Assembly: GCF_949628265.1 (NCBI RefSeq)
Contig: NC_088790.1
Span: 2,112,545 to 2,176,544 of the forward strand
Reading direction: 5' to 3'
DNA length: 64,000 nt
DNA from: Cloeon dipterum
Lineage: Eukaryota > Arthropoda > Insecta > Ephemeroptera > Baetidae
Numbering within the stretch: position 1 is the stretch's first letter; every line of letters begins with the position of its first letter. The notes beneath the pieces were generated by a model. That model made no database searches, was not told the DNA's origin, and worked only from the letters and a program-made list of their open reading frames with translations. Positions 10,721 through 22,000 of the stretch are shown here, piece by piece. The position numbers and the translations under genes were made by a program.

Positions 10721-11699
10721 AATATTAGTTTATTTTCCTGCTCCTCGTCGAATCTAACTGTCGATAAGAGTTTCAGGGGAGATTCTTAAGTGTGCGGGGT
10801 TCAATTCCTTTATTCTTTTTTTCAATTCTTTTAGCATTGTACAAGTAGTTCTGCGCCGTATATAGTCTAACAATTACACAGGGTAAAGGAGAAAAGCTTT
10901 TTTTATCATACAGAAATTGTGACACCTATGCGGCGATGCGTGTGAGAAATAAATACGCATACGATTCGTGGCGGGACGATTACAACACGATGACGCAATA
11001 ATACATAATATGGAATTGCGGAATTTTGGTGTGTCTTCTGATAGTTGAATTGTGCATTAATTTTATTTTTTTGCTCTTTTTATCCCTGTCCGAGGACCGG
11101 AGGACCGGGAAGGGCGCGCACTGCACTAGCACGAATGCTGAAACCCGGGTCCCAAGAACACCAGGCCGCACAGGGACCCAGCCCACTGAAGGGCCACTTG
11201 CCTCCGCACCGAGGACTGCATTGAAACGCTAGACATTCGTCCCGTGAAGCCAAATCACGCATGCTGGAAAGGTGCAAAGCAGCAAGTAGTGAGTCGCCTC
11301 CCAGCCCGTTGAGCAATTTGAGCAATTCGAGTCACTAAACTAACCACTTTTTGCCATCTCTGGCATTGGGTGGCCAGTTTTAGATCTCCGAACTGCTCAA
11401 ATACCTCCCATTGCTTTGACACTCCTGAGAGTACCTTAACAATGCGAGCCAACGGGCTGGTATTTGCCCAATTGTTTTCAGCATTTTTCTTATTTATCCT
11501 GGAATACACGATAACTTTTTTTATTTATGATTTTTTTCTGTTCACTAACATAAAAACAGACTATATATAAACACTTAAAAGTGTTATATATTTACAAAAG
11601 TGATTCGCCCTTGTAAATATTTTCTCAAATAAAATGAAAGTGACATATACTAAAACAAAAATAAACAAAGTGATTCTTATTGCGAGGCGACGTGAATGT

Positions 11700-11806
11700 C
11701 CGGCACTTAGCGCGCAGTGCTTTCAGTCGGCGTACGTGCTTTTTTCCTTTAGATGGTGGTACAACCGTGGAGCCATCTGCCACCGCAGAGTTCAAGGACG
11801 GCAGTC
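11700..11806. repeat. Dispersed ~100-bp repeat, copy 2
   Basis: Partner of the block at 440-545; both end with GCAGAGTTCAAGGACGGCA. Found at both flanks of the protease cluster. Confidence 0.5.
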
Positions 11807-12002
11807 GCGAGCAGAGAGCCAGATTTAGGCGCAATTTTCCCAAACATCGCTTTTAGATTCTCCAATTGCAAGCATGTGCTCAACAATGGGAGCCAAAATG
11901 GCTTGGTTTGATTTAAAAAAAAATAATAAACGAAATGCGTGCCCGAACAGGCAAGTAAAAAATTCGGTTTCGTTATTTCAAGCAACAATTGTTTTTTCTT
12001 AC

Positions 12003-12047
12003 CTGTGCCGCGACGACGAGGGAGATCAATGCAATGACGATCTTCAT
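12003..12047 (-). CDS. Intact signal-peptide first exon (alternative or orphan) of the chymotrypsin-like gene
   Basis: The minus strand encodes MKIVIALISLVVAAQ, ending in CAG before a GTAAG donor. It is preceded by a good TATA box. No protease body exons lie between this exon and the duplicate at 9897-9942. Its only possible partner is the degraded gene at 8054-8975, so it is either a distal alternative promoter/first exon or an orphan left by tandem duplication. The exon is 45 nt and ends on a codon boundary, like the first exons of the SPH genes. Confidence 0.55.
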
Positions 12048-12090
12048 GGCGCTCCTCAATGTTTGATTTGCAACCGCAGGTGGCATATTC

Positions 12091-12103
12091 CTTTATATAT
12101 AGT
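12091..12103 (-). promoter_or_regulatory. TATA box of the distal protease promoter
   Basis: The minus strand reads ACTATATATAAAGG about 45-50 bases upstream of the ATG at 12047. At the duplicate (about 9987-10000) the same position reads TTAATATACAAAGG, a weaker match. Confidence 0.6.
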
Positions 12104-12729
12104 ATGTGTTATCGTTTTCGTAGCCAATAAAAAAATTGACAAGTGAGATGAGAGCATCCCAGAAAGGATAATTTGTTTTTGTTAAGCACACGTGTTGACT
12201 TGAAGTAGTTGATGTGCATGGCCAAAATTCAAAGGTATTCCTTTTTTTCATAGGCATTGATTGACATTGTTTACTTGTTTTAATCATATAACCATTATCT
12301 TGATCACGCGCTTGCAAAAAATTGCATCGCACTTCGCAAAAAACAAGCTCTTGCTAGCTGACATTATTCACGTAGACTGGATTATTCGATTAATTGCTAT
12401 AAATACCATAGATAACGTACTCAAAATCACTTCAAATTTTATGATTTGCACTGCTTAAAATTATAAAATAGTAGTACTTCTATTAGTATTCAGTTTTTTT
12501 CTTGCAAATTAAGGACTAATTATTTTTAATTATTGTGCAGGAAAATTGCTGACCCACCTGAAAGTGGCACGTCAGTTCCTCTCAGTCAAAAACGGAGTTT
12601 CAAGCAAATTGAAAAATATTCCACATCAGAAAGATCCAGTAAATGAGAAATAACTTGAAAATTAGACAAATTAAACCCAGCAATTTCAGTAAAATTCTAT
12701 ATTTACCTAAGAAATACAATTTACAGAAA

Positions 12730-14340
12730 ATTTGTGAAAAATTATTTTTGCCTGTTTCGATTGAGAAATATCTAAATTAAGGAAAAAGCTAAAATAAAAT
12801 CGCAGAGGTCGTCGTTTTAATTTTTTAGATATTAGATTAGATATATTTGTATGCATTTATACATCAGTAAAGTAATTAAAGTTACTCCAACACTATCTGA
12901 GTATTTACAAATTAGTCAAATTGAAACATACACAAAAAAGAAAACATTATATAGCATAGAAACATAGTGTATACATTCCATCTGTTTGTGAGGTGATAAG
13001 AAGTGTAAATGTTTCTCCACATTATTGTCGGTCTGAAATTGAGAAATTCATCTAGGTTATAGAATTTGTTAGAATAAACAACAATTTTCAGCAACTTCTC
13101 GAACTCCGGATACTGAGCTTCATTTCGCACCTGTTCAGGAAGGCGCGGTTGTACAAATCAAGAATGTAAATCTGGAGATTTCGATTTGCTGCCGAAGAAA
13201 CCTGAGTATAGGGACGAAATACTCATTCTTTGAACAAGTATTGCGACCATGAATTTCCCTAACCAACCGAAAATAGCGAGTATGCCGGCTGCCGGCGCAC
13301 GAACTTGCAGCATTCCATCAAATAAATTGAAAAAAGGGCAGAAAAATTAAATTTCTTGAAATAAGGCCGGGCAGGCTGAAGCGGCTCTGGAGACTAACCC
13401 TCTTTTTCTTTCTGAGGTTACACTTCTAAATTTTTTAAAGTTTTATAAGGTGCCATAAACTCTTTGCCAAATACGTGAAACTTGGCCATGTCAAAGAAAT
13501 TTAACAATTCCTCGCTCCTCTCATTTTAAAATCACAATTATTAAAACAATGCATAAATGTTTTTAATTGTTGGCTTGTATTCAATTGATAAAAAAGAGAG
13601 GTCACAAAAATCGTCTAAAACCGATATGGAAATACGATATGTACAATTATGTAGTTAATACTGTAAGAGAAAACAAATCAATTATTATACATACTCTCCT
13701 GCAGGGTACAATTTTTGCGTTAAACTAGATTTTTATTTTATTATAAAAAAAATACCCTACATTAGAGCCTCACCTCTTTTGGTCCATGCTGACAAGAATT
13801 AACAATTTGTTAGATTTCAACTCCTCTTGACGAGACCAACGCCACGACCGCTGGATGACGCTTTTTGGGAGAAATCGTTGATGCGAAATAAAATCGTATT
13901 CCAAAGACAGTCAATTTTGGCTTCAAGCAAATTCTTAGGGCATTTCTCATGAATTTGCTTTAAAAGTGGATCGATAAACAGCTTGTTCTACAATTTGCGA
14001 TGGTTAAAATTTTCAAATAATCTCCAAAAATTTCCAGCGCTTTGAGCACATTTTCTTGGCAGATTTCGATTCCTCTCGTCGAGATGTGTCCAACAGCTCG
14101 TGAAACCTTTTGGGGGACCTCGTAAAATAAAATCAGATTTCAAGTGAGGAGACAATTTTACCATTTGCTAACTTTGCAGCCACTTTTCTCAAAAATTGTT
14201 ACAGTCAATTTTGGCTTCACTTTCCAAGATTTTTCAGAATCAGTCCACCTTTTACTGCAGCTTAATACATTTCGATGGTGTTGTTGAAATGAAAGTCAGT
14301 TGGGTTTTAATTAACTTATTGTTGACCGAGTATTGATCAG
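12730..14340. other. Intergenic AT-rich DNA, no gene seen
   Basis: No convincing exon, RNA gene or repeat with a visible partner. Occasional short open frames are not supported by splice sites or protein similarity. Confidence 0.5.
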
Positions 14341-14348
14341 TTGCTTGT

Positions 14349-14354
14349 TTTATT
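14349..14354 (-). terminator. RhoGAPp190: Candidate polyadenylation signal of the RhoGAPp190 gene
   Basis: AATAAA on the minus strand about 1.7 kb past the stop codon at 16043-16041. The interval 14360-16040 would be the 3' UTR. It contains GA- and GT-rich microsatellites and part of a dispersed intron-type repeat, so a shorter 3' UTR is equally possible. Confidence 0.3.
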
Positions 14355-15014
14355 GGCCGATACATTCGGGGTTACAAGAAAGAGAGATAGAGAGAGATAG
14401 CTGGGCCTGCAAAAAGGACAAACTTGTCCACGCGCTAGTGCTAGACAGACGAGCAGAGCAGAGCGGAGCAGGGCAGAGAGCCGACGCCTCCCTCCCGAAC
14501 GACTAAAATTTACAAATTCGCGCAGCCACCTCGAGCCACCCTTGCTAAATTCCTCTCACTGCACAAAGTCACTCTAAACACACACACACGTACGCTAAAA
14601 ACTGGGGCTCGCGGCCCACTGAACCACCCGCCCGCCTCCGGTTATTCTAATGTGATGCACGCCAGCCGAGAATGGAGCTGCACTTTTGTGCCGAATTAAA
14701 ATACTGCATTATAAAAATACCCACGGGGGTTCAGTTCGAATGCCCGCAAACTAAAGAGCACGTTTCTTCGCCAGTTCCTCGTCGGCCGAGAGGGTTGACT
14801 AAAACCGGCCGGCCAGCGCGTCACAAGGTTAATTAAATAAAAAATTAACCGCGACCGGCCGCCGAGAGCTAACATTCACAAATGCAAGTGGGGTCGGCCG
14901 GGCTCTGGCTACTGTATGGCTAGAGATGTGCAAACTCGATTATTCGTTATTATTAAATTGACGGATTAGAGCCACAAGTCTCGGAATAAGTCTACATTTT
15001 AAATTTTCCCGCGC

Positions 15015-15430
15015 TTTGTAAACACGTGCCACGCCCCCAATTAAATTCTTACAAAGGATTTCCGGGGTTTTTCGAAACGTTCCAAGCCTTTGTGATTGGT
15101 TTACCTGGAAGCCACACCCCCATTTCGGAATACGTGTTAATTAATATAATTTTCCAACGGTTTCCTAAAATGCCACGCCTTCCAATTCAAAATACCAGCA
15201 AAAGCGTTAAATTCAAGAATTTCCCGCGCTGCGCGACACATGCCACGCCTTCTTTTCTAAATATACTCGATTCAAATTCTTACAAAGAATTTCCCGCGGT
15301 TTGTGAAACGTTCCAAGCCTTTGTGTTGTTTTCCAGGGAGCCACGCCCCATTTCGTAATGTCACGCCTTCCAATTCAAAATTCCCGCGGTTTTCCGGAAG
15401 CACGCCCCTTTCACGTGGCCGCGTTTTTCA
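15015..15430. repeat. Block of degenerate CCACGCC / TTTCCCGCG repeat
   Basis: Several degenerate units of about 100-120 bp alternate TTCCCGCGNTTTG with CCACGCC(C/T)NNTTT. The same family recurs at about 17560-17880, 21640-22760, 24180-24620, 26030-26960, 36690-36870, 51080-51290, 52870-53060, 54250-54420, 55330-55610, 56160-56560 and 58540-58760, on either strand. Confidence 0.7.
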
Positions 15431-15911
15431 CCATCGTTTATGCTCTAAACCGTTTAAAACTAAAACAAATGATCGATTTCTTTGCACATCCCTACTATTT
15501 ATGGCACAAATGCATCAAAAACACTGCCGACAAGCGAATAACACAAATAGATACAGAGAGAGAGAGAGTAGTGTAAGACGGTCTTTTTCTTAAAAAATCT
15601 TTGGCATCACACACTTTGTTGCGAAAATTGCAAAACGAGGGGCTTGTGCGAGCGCAGCAGCTCCATTGTGGCGGCGCCGAGGACGAGAATCGATCAAGGA
15701 GGCTTAAGTACACGAATCACACGCTTGCTTGCTTGCTTTCTTTCTTTCTTTCAGCGTACAGTAGACAATAAAGAGACAGGGTGCTCGGCTCGGTTGGCTG
15801 CGGCAGATCCAAGGAAAGAAGGTCCGAGAGAAACAGGACTGGGAGGGGCTGCGCAAGCGCCGCGCTGCCACATTCATTGACCACATTGATGACTTAGAAC
15901 TGACAAATCGA

Positions 15912-15951
15912 GTGTGTTTGTGTGTGTGTGTGTGTGTGTATGTGTGTGTGT
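15912..15951. repeat. (TG)n microsatellite
   Basis: Nearly pure TG dinucleotide repeat of about 40 bp, followed by a looser GTGT tract to about 16010, just past the RhoGAPp190 stop codon. Confidence 0.9.
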
Positions 15952-16040
15952 ATTCGCGAGTTAATTGTGTGTCGTTTGTGTACGTGTTTGTTCGTGTGTG
16001 TGTGTTTATGCATTTTATCACAAAAGTCTACTGAGAGACA

Positions 16041-19000
16041 CTAGACCATGACGAAGGCCTCCTTGCCGCAGAAGAGGAAGGGGAACTGGTCGATCATGGT
16101 CTGCACCAGGTCCTCGAGGTGTGGCCGCATCTGCTCGAACTTGCCCATGTCGCTGAACTCGTACGGCAGCAGCGTCGGCCACCAGCAGATGGCCAGGTTC
16201 TTCGTGTCCATGCTGTTCTGCTTGCAGTTCTCGGCCACCCTTCAAACACGAATTTCGAACGTCTAGAAATCACGTATCGCTCCTCACAAATCAAGATAAA
16301 ATGATAAATGACGCCGCGGAAATTTGGCCGATCGTCTGCTCCGCCCCCTTTTACATCTTACTTAACGAAGTGAAGGTAACTCCGCAACTCAAGGTGCCAG
16401 ATTGGTAATAGAGGGGCGGGGCGACCGATCGGCCAAAATGACGCGGCACTAACATGATGAATTTTTATAAAATGAACCGCCGATAATCGTTGTAAACGTA
16501 GAAACCGTAATTATAGTGCTTTTTGGTTTGAAAAGCAGTGAATCGCACGCAGTTCAAGCAGTCACGTGACTCAATCCCGCATTTCATTGGCTTCTTCTGA
16601 GGAGTGTGACATGCGCAGCAGGGTGCGCGCCACTGCTTGGAGGGAGTGGGAGACGCAAGAGAGGTGCGCACGCGTCAAGGCGATGCACGTGCCTGCTCTT
16701 GGCCAATGAGATTGCGGGATTGAGTCACTTGACTGCTGCGTGTGATTCTTTGCTTTTGCTGCGCATGCGCAGAGATGTTTCTACTGGAAAATCAGAGAAA
16801 ACCGCTCTGATTGGTCACTGACGTTGTGAAAAACCACCAAAATAATGGTTTTTACATTTCCGACGGCTATCGAAGTATGGCTTTTCAACCTAATCCATGC
16901 CTCAGTAAAAACTTAAATCCCGAATTCACACAAATGAAGAAAAGAATTTACACTTACTTGACAAAATGCTGGAATATGAATTTGAGCACCTGGAAGTTTT
17001 CATCTGGCAGTTTTTTAGTGAGGAGTTCTCTGAGCTGGAGGAGACGCATACTCCTGTCCGACGTTCTCACTGAAAATCGGATCAATTATTTAAGAAAGCA
17101 CGTCAAGCACGGCACGCACAGACTCGTATAAGTATGTATATTTAAATAAATTGAGGGCCAAACAGGAGAGATTTAGATCCATTCCAGCAGCAGGGATAGT
17201 TGTCCCACCAGATATAAAATTGTTCATTCATTCTCTAGTTTAGACAGGTAGCAAGTATAGTAGTGTGGAAAAAGAAGAACGATATTTTTGGTCATCCTAT
17301 TAAAGCAATATGAGACACCAAAATGAAGGTTATCATTCCTTATTGAGATATAATTATATGACATTTAAATCAAATATAATATCGTCTTAAATTAGATAAG
17401 TACGCAGCCCCACTCTTTGAGACAGCAGGGTGGGGGGTAGGGGGAAACAGTTGGCCAGCAGGAGTGACAACATGCTTCATTGCTAGGCTGTCAAAATAGA
17501 ACTTTCATTCGTCCAAAGTCGAAAATAATCCAAGGGTATATGCACAAAAAATTATTAAATAGCGAGTTTTGAGGAAACTGAAAGAGGGCGTAACACCGAT
17601 AACTTTGAAACATGGGCGTGGTTTCGCGGGAAATCATAAAAGGGAGCAAAGCGCGGGAAAACGAAATATTTTGACAGTAGCGGCTTGAATATCTAGAAAG
17701 ACTTAAAAATGGGCGTGGCACGTGATTTAAAAGTGCGGGAAAATCGAAACATTTTACGTTTCCACTAAAAACTAGCAGGAATTTCGAAATGAGGGCGTGA
17801 TTACTCGGAAAAATTTATAAAAATGCGTGGTTTTTACTGTAAAAGCGCGGGAAAATTTAAGTTTTTCAAAAGATTTTCCTGAAAAACCTGATTAGATGAT
17901 CCGATTTACAGGTTTTACACAATTATCATTTCATTTAAACAAGAAAATTCCATCAACGCAGTTGAAAAGGGTGCAGGTCAATCCGGCGGAAACTATTTTG
18001 ACAGCCCAATGTTAGGGTAGAGGAAACACAGGGGAGAGAGAGCAAGAGAGACATCTGAATGCGAGTGCTTTGGGCTCACCATGTGAGTCAAGGGCCCTCC
18101 TGGCCTTGTCCACTAATGGGAGGGAGCAATACAACAAATTTAGAAACCCAGATCGCAAGTCGAGTTCCCACACATCCGCAAAAGTTCCATTTAAAAATAA
18201 TTACTCTCCTCAAGTAGAAAGTGATTTAAAAGCAAGAGGCAATTTTAGTTACGTGACGGTTTGTTTGTTTGCACTGGAAAGAAAGTTAAGACGTGTCCCC
18301 CCGAATGAGGATGTTAATGAAACCAACCTGAAATGTTCTCCAACTCGTCCATGGCCTCGTCTGTGAAGATTGGCGGCAGTCGTTTGGAGAAGAAGTCCTT
18401 CAGGGCGGTGGCCACGGCGTTGACGGGAATGTCAAGCGAGGCCATGTCCACGTTTGGATCTGACGAGCACAGAAATAAATACAAAAAATCGATTAGTCTC
18501 CTCGATCATTCTCTAAAACCAATTCTATTTAAATTGATTCCCAAAAATCACTAAATTCCTGCTGCTGCGCATTCTGCTTCTAGAATTATTTCTTAAGACG
18601 TGTTGTATGAATACAAAAAAATGAACGTAACTAAAAACAAAAATCAGTTCAGCCATTCACCGTAGAAAAGTAAGAAAATATTTTTATTTTAAAAAAATTC
18701 GGGGTTTTCTCGATTCTACAGCAAAGACCGATTTTGGTTTTTTGATCGAGTCACAAATCGCAGCAAACGTGCCTTAAAATTATTAATTTTAATAAAAAAA
18801 GGCAGCTAGTCGCGTACCTTCTTCGAGCTTTTGGAAGAGCAGTTCGACGTGGGCACGGTTGCCGGGCACTCGGTAGATGCCCTCGGACTCGACGCCTTCG
18901 CTCTCGATGAACTGGACGCACTTCTCGATGATCAGCGGCACGGCGTTCTGCTTCGACTGCTCGAACTCGGCCAGACCCTTGAGAGGCACTTTGGCGCCAG

Positions 19001-22000
19001 CCTTGACCGCCTTTTTGCGGTCCTTCTCCTGCTTCTTTTCCTCCTTCAGCCGCCGCTTCTCGTCCTCCTTGGCCTTCTGCTTCTCCTTGCGTCGCGTGTT
19101 CTTGTCATCCTTCTTCGCCACTCCATACTGAAATTAAAAAAATGTGAAATTTGATTTAAATTGTAGTTGGGGGTGGTAAGCACCCCTTTAACTGGTCGTG
19201 GGAGGTCAAGGCGAGTCTAATGGTGGTTAGTTTATGTAATTATGCTTGTTAGAACTAGAGATTTGGAATTGCAAAACAAAATCGTGCTTTTAATTTAATT
19301 TTTCTCCTCCGACCTGTGAAATTTCGTCAATAATGAAATAATATTTGAAAAAACTCACGTCTGCTGGGGGAATGCCGTAGCCCTGCAGCCCTTGATACAT
19401 CTGATGGTGGTCCTGAAGAGAGAGCAAACTCTGATAAATAATGAATCTAGCTGCTCTTAGGCGAAAAAGGCGGGAAACTCACCATGGGCGAATTGACATC
19501 CCTGGGCGAGGAGACGTCTAAGCTGGATTCCTCTTCGGGACCGCCGAAATTTCCGTCCATTTTGTATTTTCCTGCGAGAGAAAAGAAAATCGAATTCAAT
19601 AAAAGCTTGCTAATTGAACGAAAAATAGGAAAAAGAGAGATGGAATGTGAGTCTCAAACACCGATCAGGTCCTAAAAACGTCAGATGTTAATTTGATTGT
19701 TCATTTGAGAGTAAAAAAGCGAAAAACACAAATATCACACACATTTATCTACAGGAAAAATCGTAAAAATTGAAACAAAAACTTGAGCAGTCCTGAACGA
19801 TCATTCAGGAAAAATTAGTACAAAGCAAAAAGCAACGTGTAAAAATGTCGAGATGGATTTTATGTGACAGCCGAAACGAAGAAAAGGAGAAAATGAAAGC
19901 GAGAAGCCTCACCTGAGTGGTGGTAGGCGAAGTGCCTTGGAATTACCGGCGGCGGCACTGGTCTTCGCAGGGGATGCTTTAGGGGCCGAGGGGGCAGGGC
20001 TCGCGGCTCCTCCTCGCTCTCGTCCGAGCCCGATTCACTCACTGTCGCCAATTAAACCAAAATGAACCAAAAGCTCGCCTAGCGCAACCACATCATCGGA
20101 AGTTTATCCAAAAATGTGCATTCGACCAGCCCAATTTATGAAGAAATGACCAAAAACTGATGAATTAATAAAAAAAACTTTAGGTTTCAAGTCAAGGTCA
20201 CCTTTTCCGACCTTTTTTTCGAGTTGCTGGACCAAAATGTAGCCCGTGAAATCCTGCGTTAGCATACAAAATTTCAATCTCACACACTCAGTACTTCCGA
20301 CGCTATTCAAGTTCAAATCCGATCAACCCTTAACGACCTTTGACCTGAAAATTTGCTTCTCGTTGATGAAATTTATTTACTCGTAATAAAACTGAATTTA
20401 GGAAACCAATAATGGCCAATTCGAATTCAGGTTCCACCTTCAGGGTCCAACCCTGACGTGACCCTGAGCGTCATTGTTACGAAATTATCGAAATCTGCGA
20501 GGTAGGTGTCAATCCTTAACAATACTTTGAACGATTTAGATATTTTTATGCTCAGGGTCACGTCAGGGTCGGGCCTTGAAGGTCTTATCTGACTTTTATT
20601 TGGTGAAATTAGGTTTCCTTGGCGTGCATAAGTAGTTTGTAAGTGACATTATAGTAACTATCAAAGAGTAAAAAATTTACAGGTCAAAGGTCGTTCAGGG
20701 TTGATTAACTTTGAACCTGAATTGCGGCGGATGTACTGAGTGTGAGAGAGTGAAATTTTGTGGGTTTGTGCAGAATATCAAGTGCTACATTTAGGTCCTA
20801 AAAATCGTAAAATCCGGAGGTGGCTATCAACCTGAAAACTCGGAAATTCGGAAAAATGTACAAAAAGGAGACCACGACCTTTGACCTACAACTTAAAATT
20901 TGGTTGCAAATTCGATTTCAGACGTCTCAAAAACCAGTCCCATCACTCCCGATTCTTAAAAATGCATTTCAAAACTCATCAGAATCTCTTGCCTTAATTT
21001 TTTTTTATGTGGTTGCACTTGGTGTCGGCGTACCGTACGAGAATAATAAAAAAATAAGCCATGCCACTCAACTCATGCCCATTGAAACTGACTCTCGAGG
21101 GAGAGAAATAAAAAAATGAATAAAAGTTGAGGTAGCGTAATTTTGAAAGCACCTTTGTCGTCCTTGAAACGGTAGCTGAGCATGGCGGCGGCCGCGTCTC
21201 CGAAGGGCGGGACCCTGGGGGTGGCCACGGGGATGGCGGCCCTCTTCTTGCGGGTGCGCTTGTGCGGGGTGGACTTGCGCGCTTGGCCGCCGACGCCCCC
21301 GCCGCCGCCGCCCCTGTTGTACAGATCGGTGGCCAGTTTGCGCCGCTCCAAGCTACTCCAGTCACTGTCCGAGTCGGTGTAGGCTGGACACAAAACCGCC
21401 CACCGGACAAGCCCATTAGCAAAGCGCCAGGGAGACACAAGCGGAGAGCAAGAGAGATATACATATGCATATTTTTTTGTACAAATATGTGGCCAACAAG
21501 AAGCGGCGCCTCTTTACAAGCCGCTTCTCTCACTCTATTTACACACTTTCGGAACCTCAAATTTAATAGCCAAGTGATTTGAAAAATTAAAAAAAAAATA
21601 CATATAAATTAAAGCTGATAGTTTAGAAACTAGAATTGGGGCGCTGTTTCCCGGGAAATTGATTTAGAAGGCGTGGCACGTATCACAAAGCGCGGTTTTA
21701 TCGTAAAATTTTACGCTTCCTGCTGAGAACTCGCGAAATATTTGAAAAGAAGGCGTGGCAGTGCCACGTAACGCGGTTAATTTTAACTTTGTAGGCGTGG
21801 CAAATTTAATGCCAAAGAGCGTTGTGTGATCGTCATTCATACGACTTTTTTCTTGTTCACTCGCGGGAAATTTAAAATGGGGGCGTGGTTTTTCGTAACA
21901 TTTATAAAAGACGCGTGGCAATTGTCACAGAGCAAGGGAAAATCATGGAATTTGACATTTCGTAATGAAAACTCGTGCAAAATTTAAAAGGAAGGCGTGG

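Noticed and set aside
11255-11509. Coding fragment ending LARIVKVLSGVSK, with a weak echo (SLARIAEGIPGLSKR) near 9430-9500
   Set aside because: The two stretches share a short pattern, probably from the local duplication, but no splice sites or known family support an exon.
18831-19154. Plus-strand leucine-rich 107-codon frame resembling a membrane protein
   Set aside because: Antisense of the lysine/glutamate-rich exon of RhoGAPp190. Leucine runs are the complement of AAG/GAG codons.
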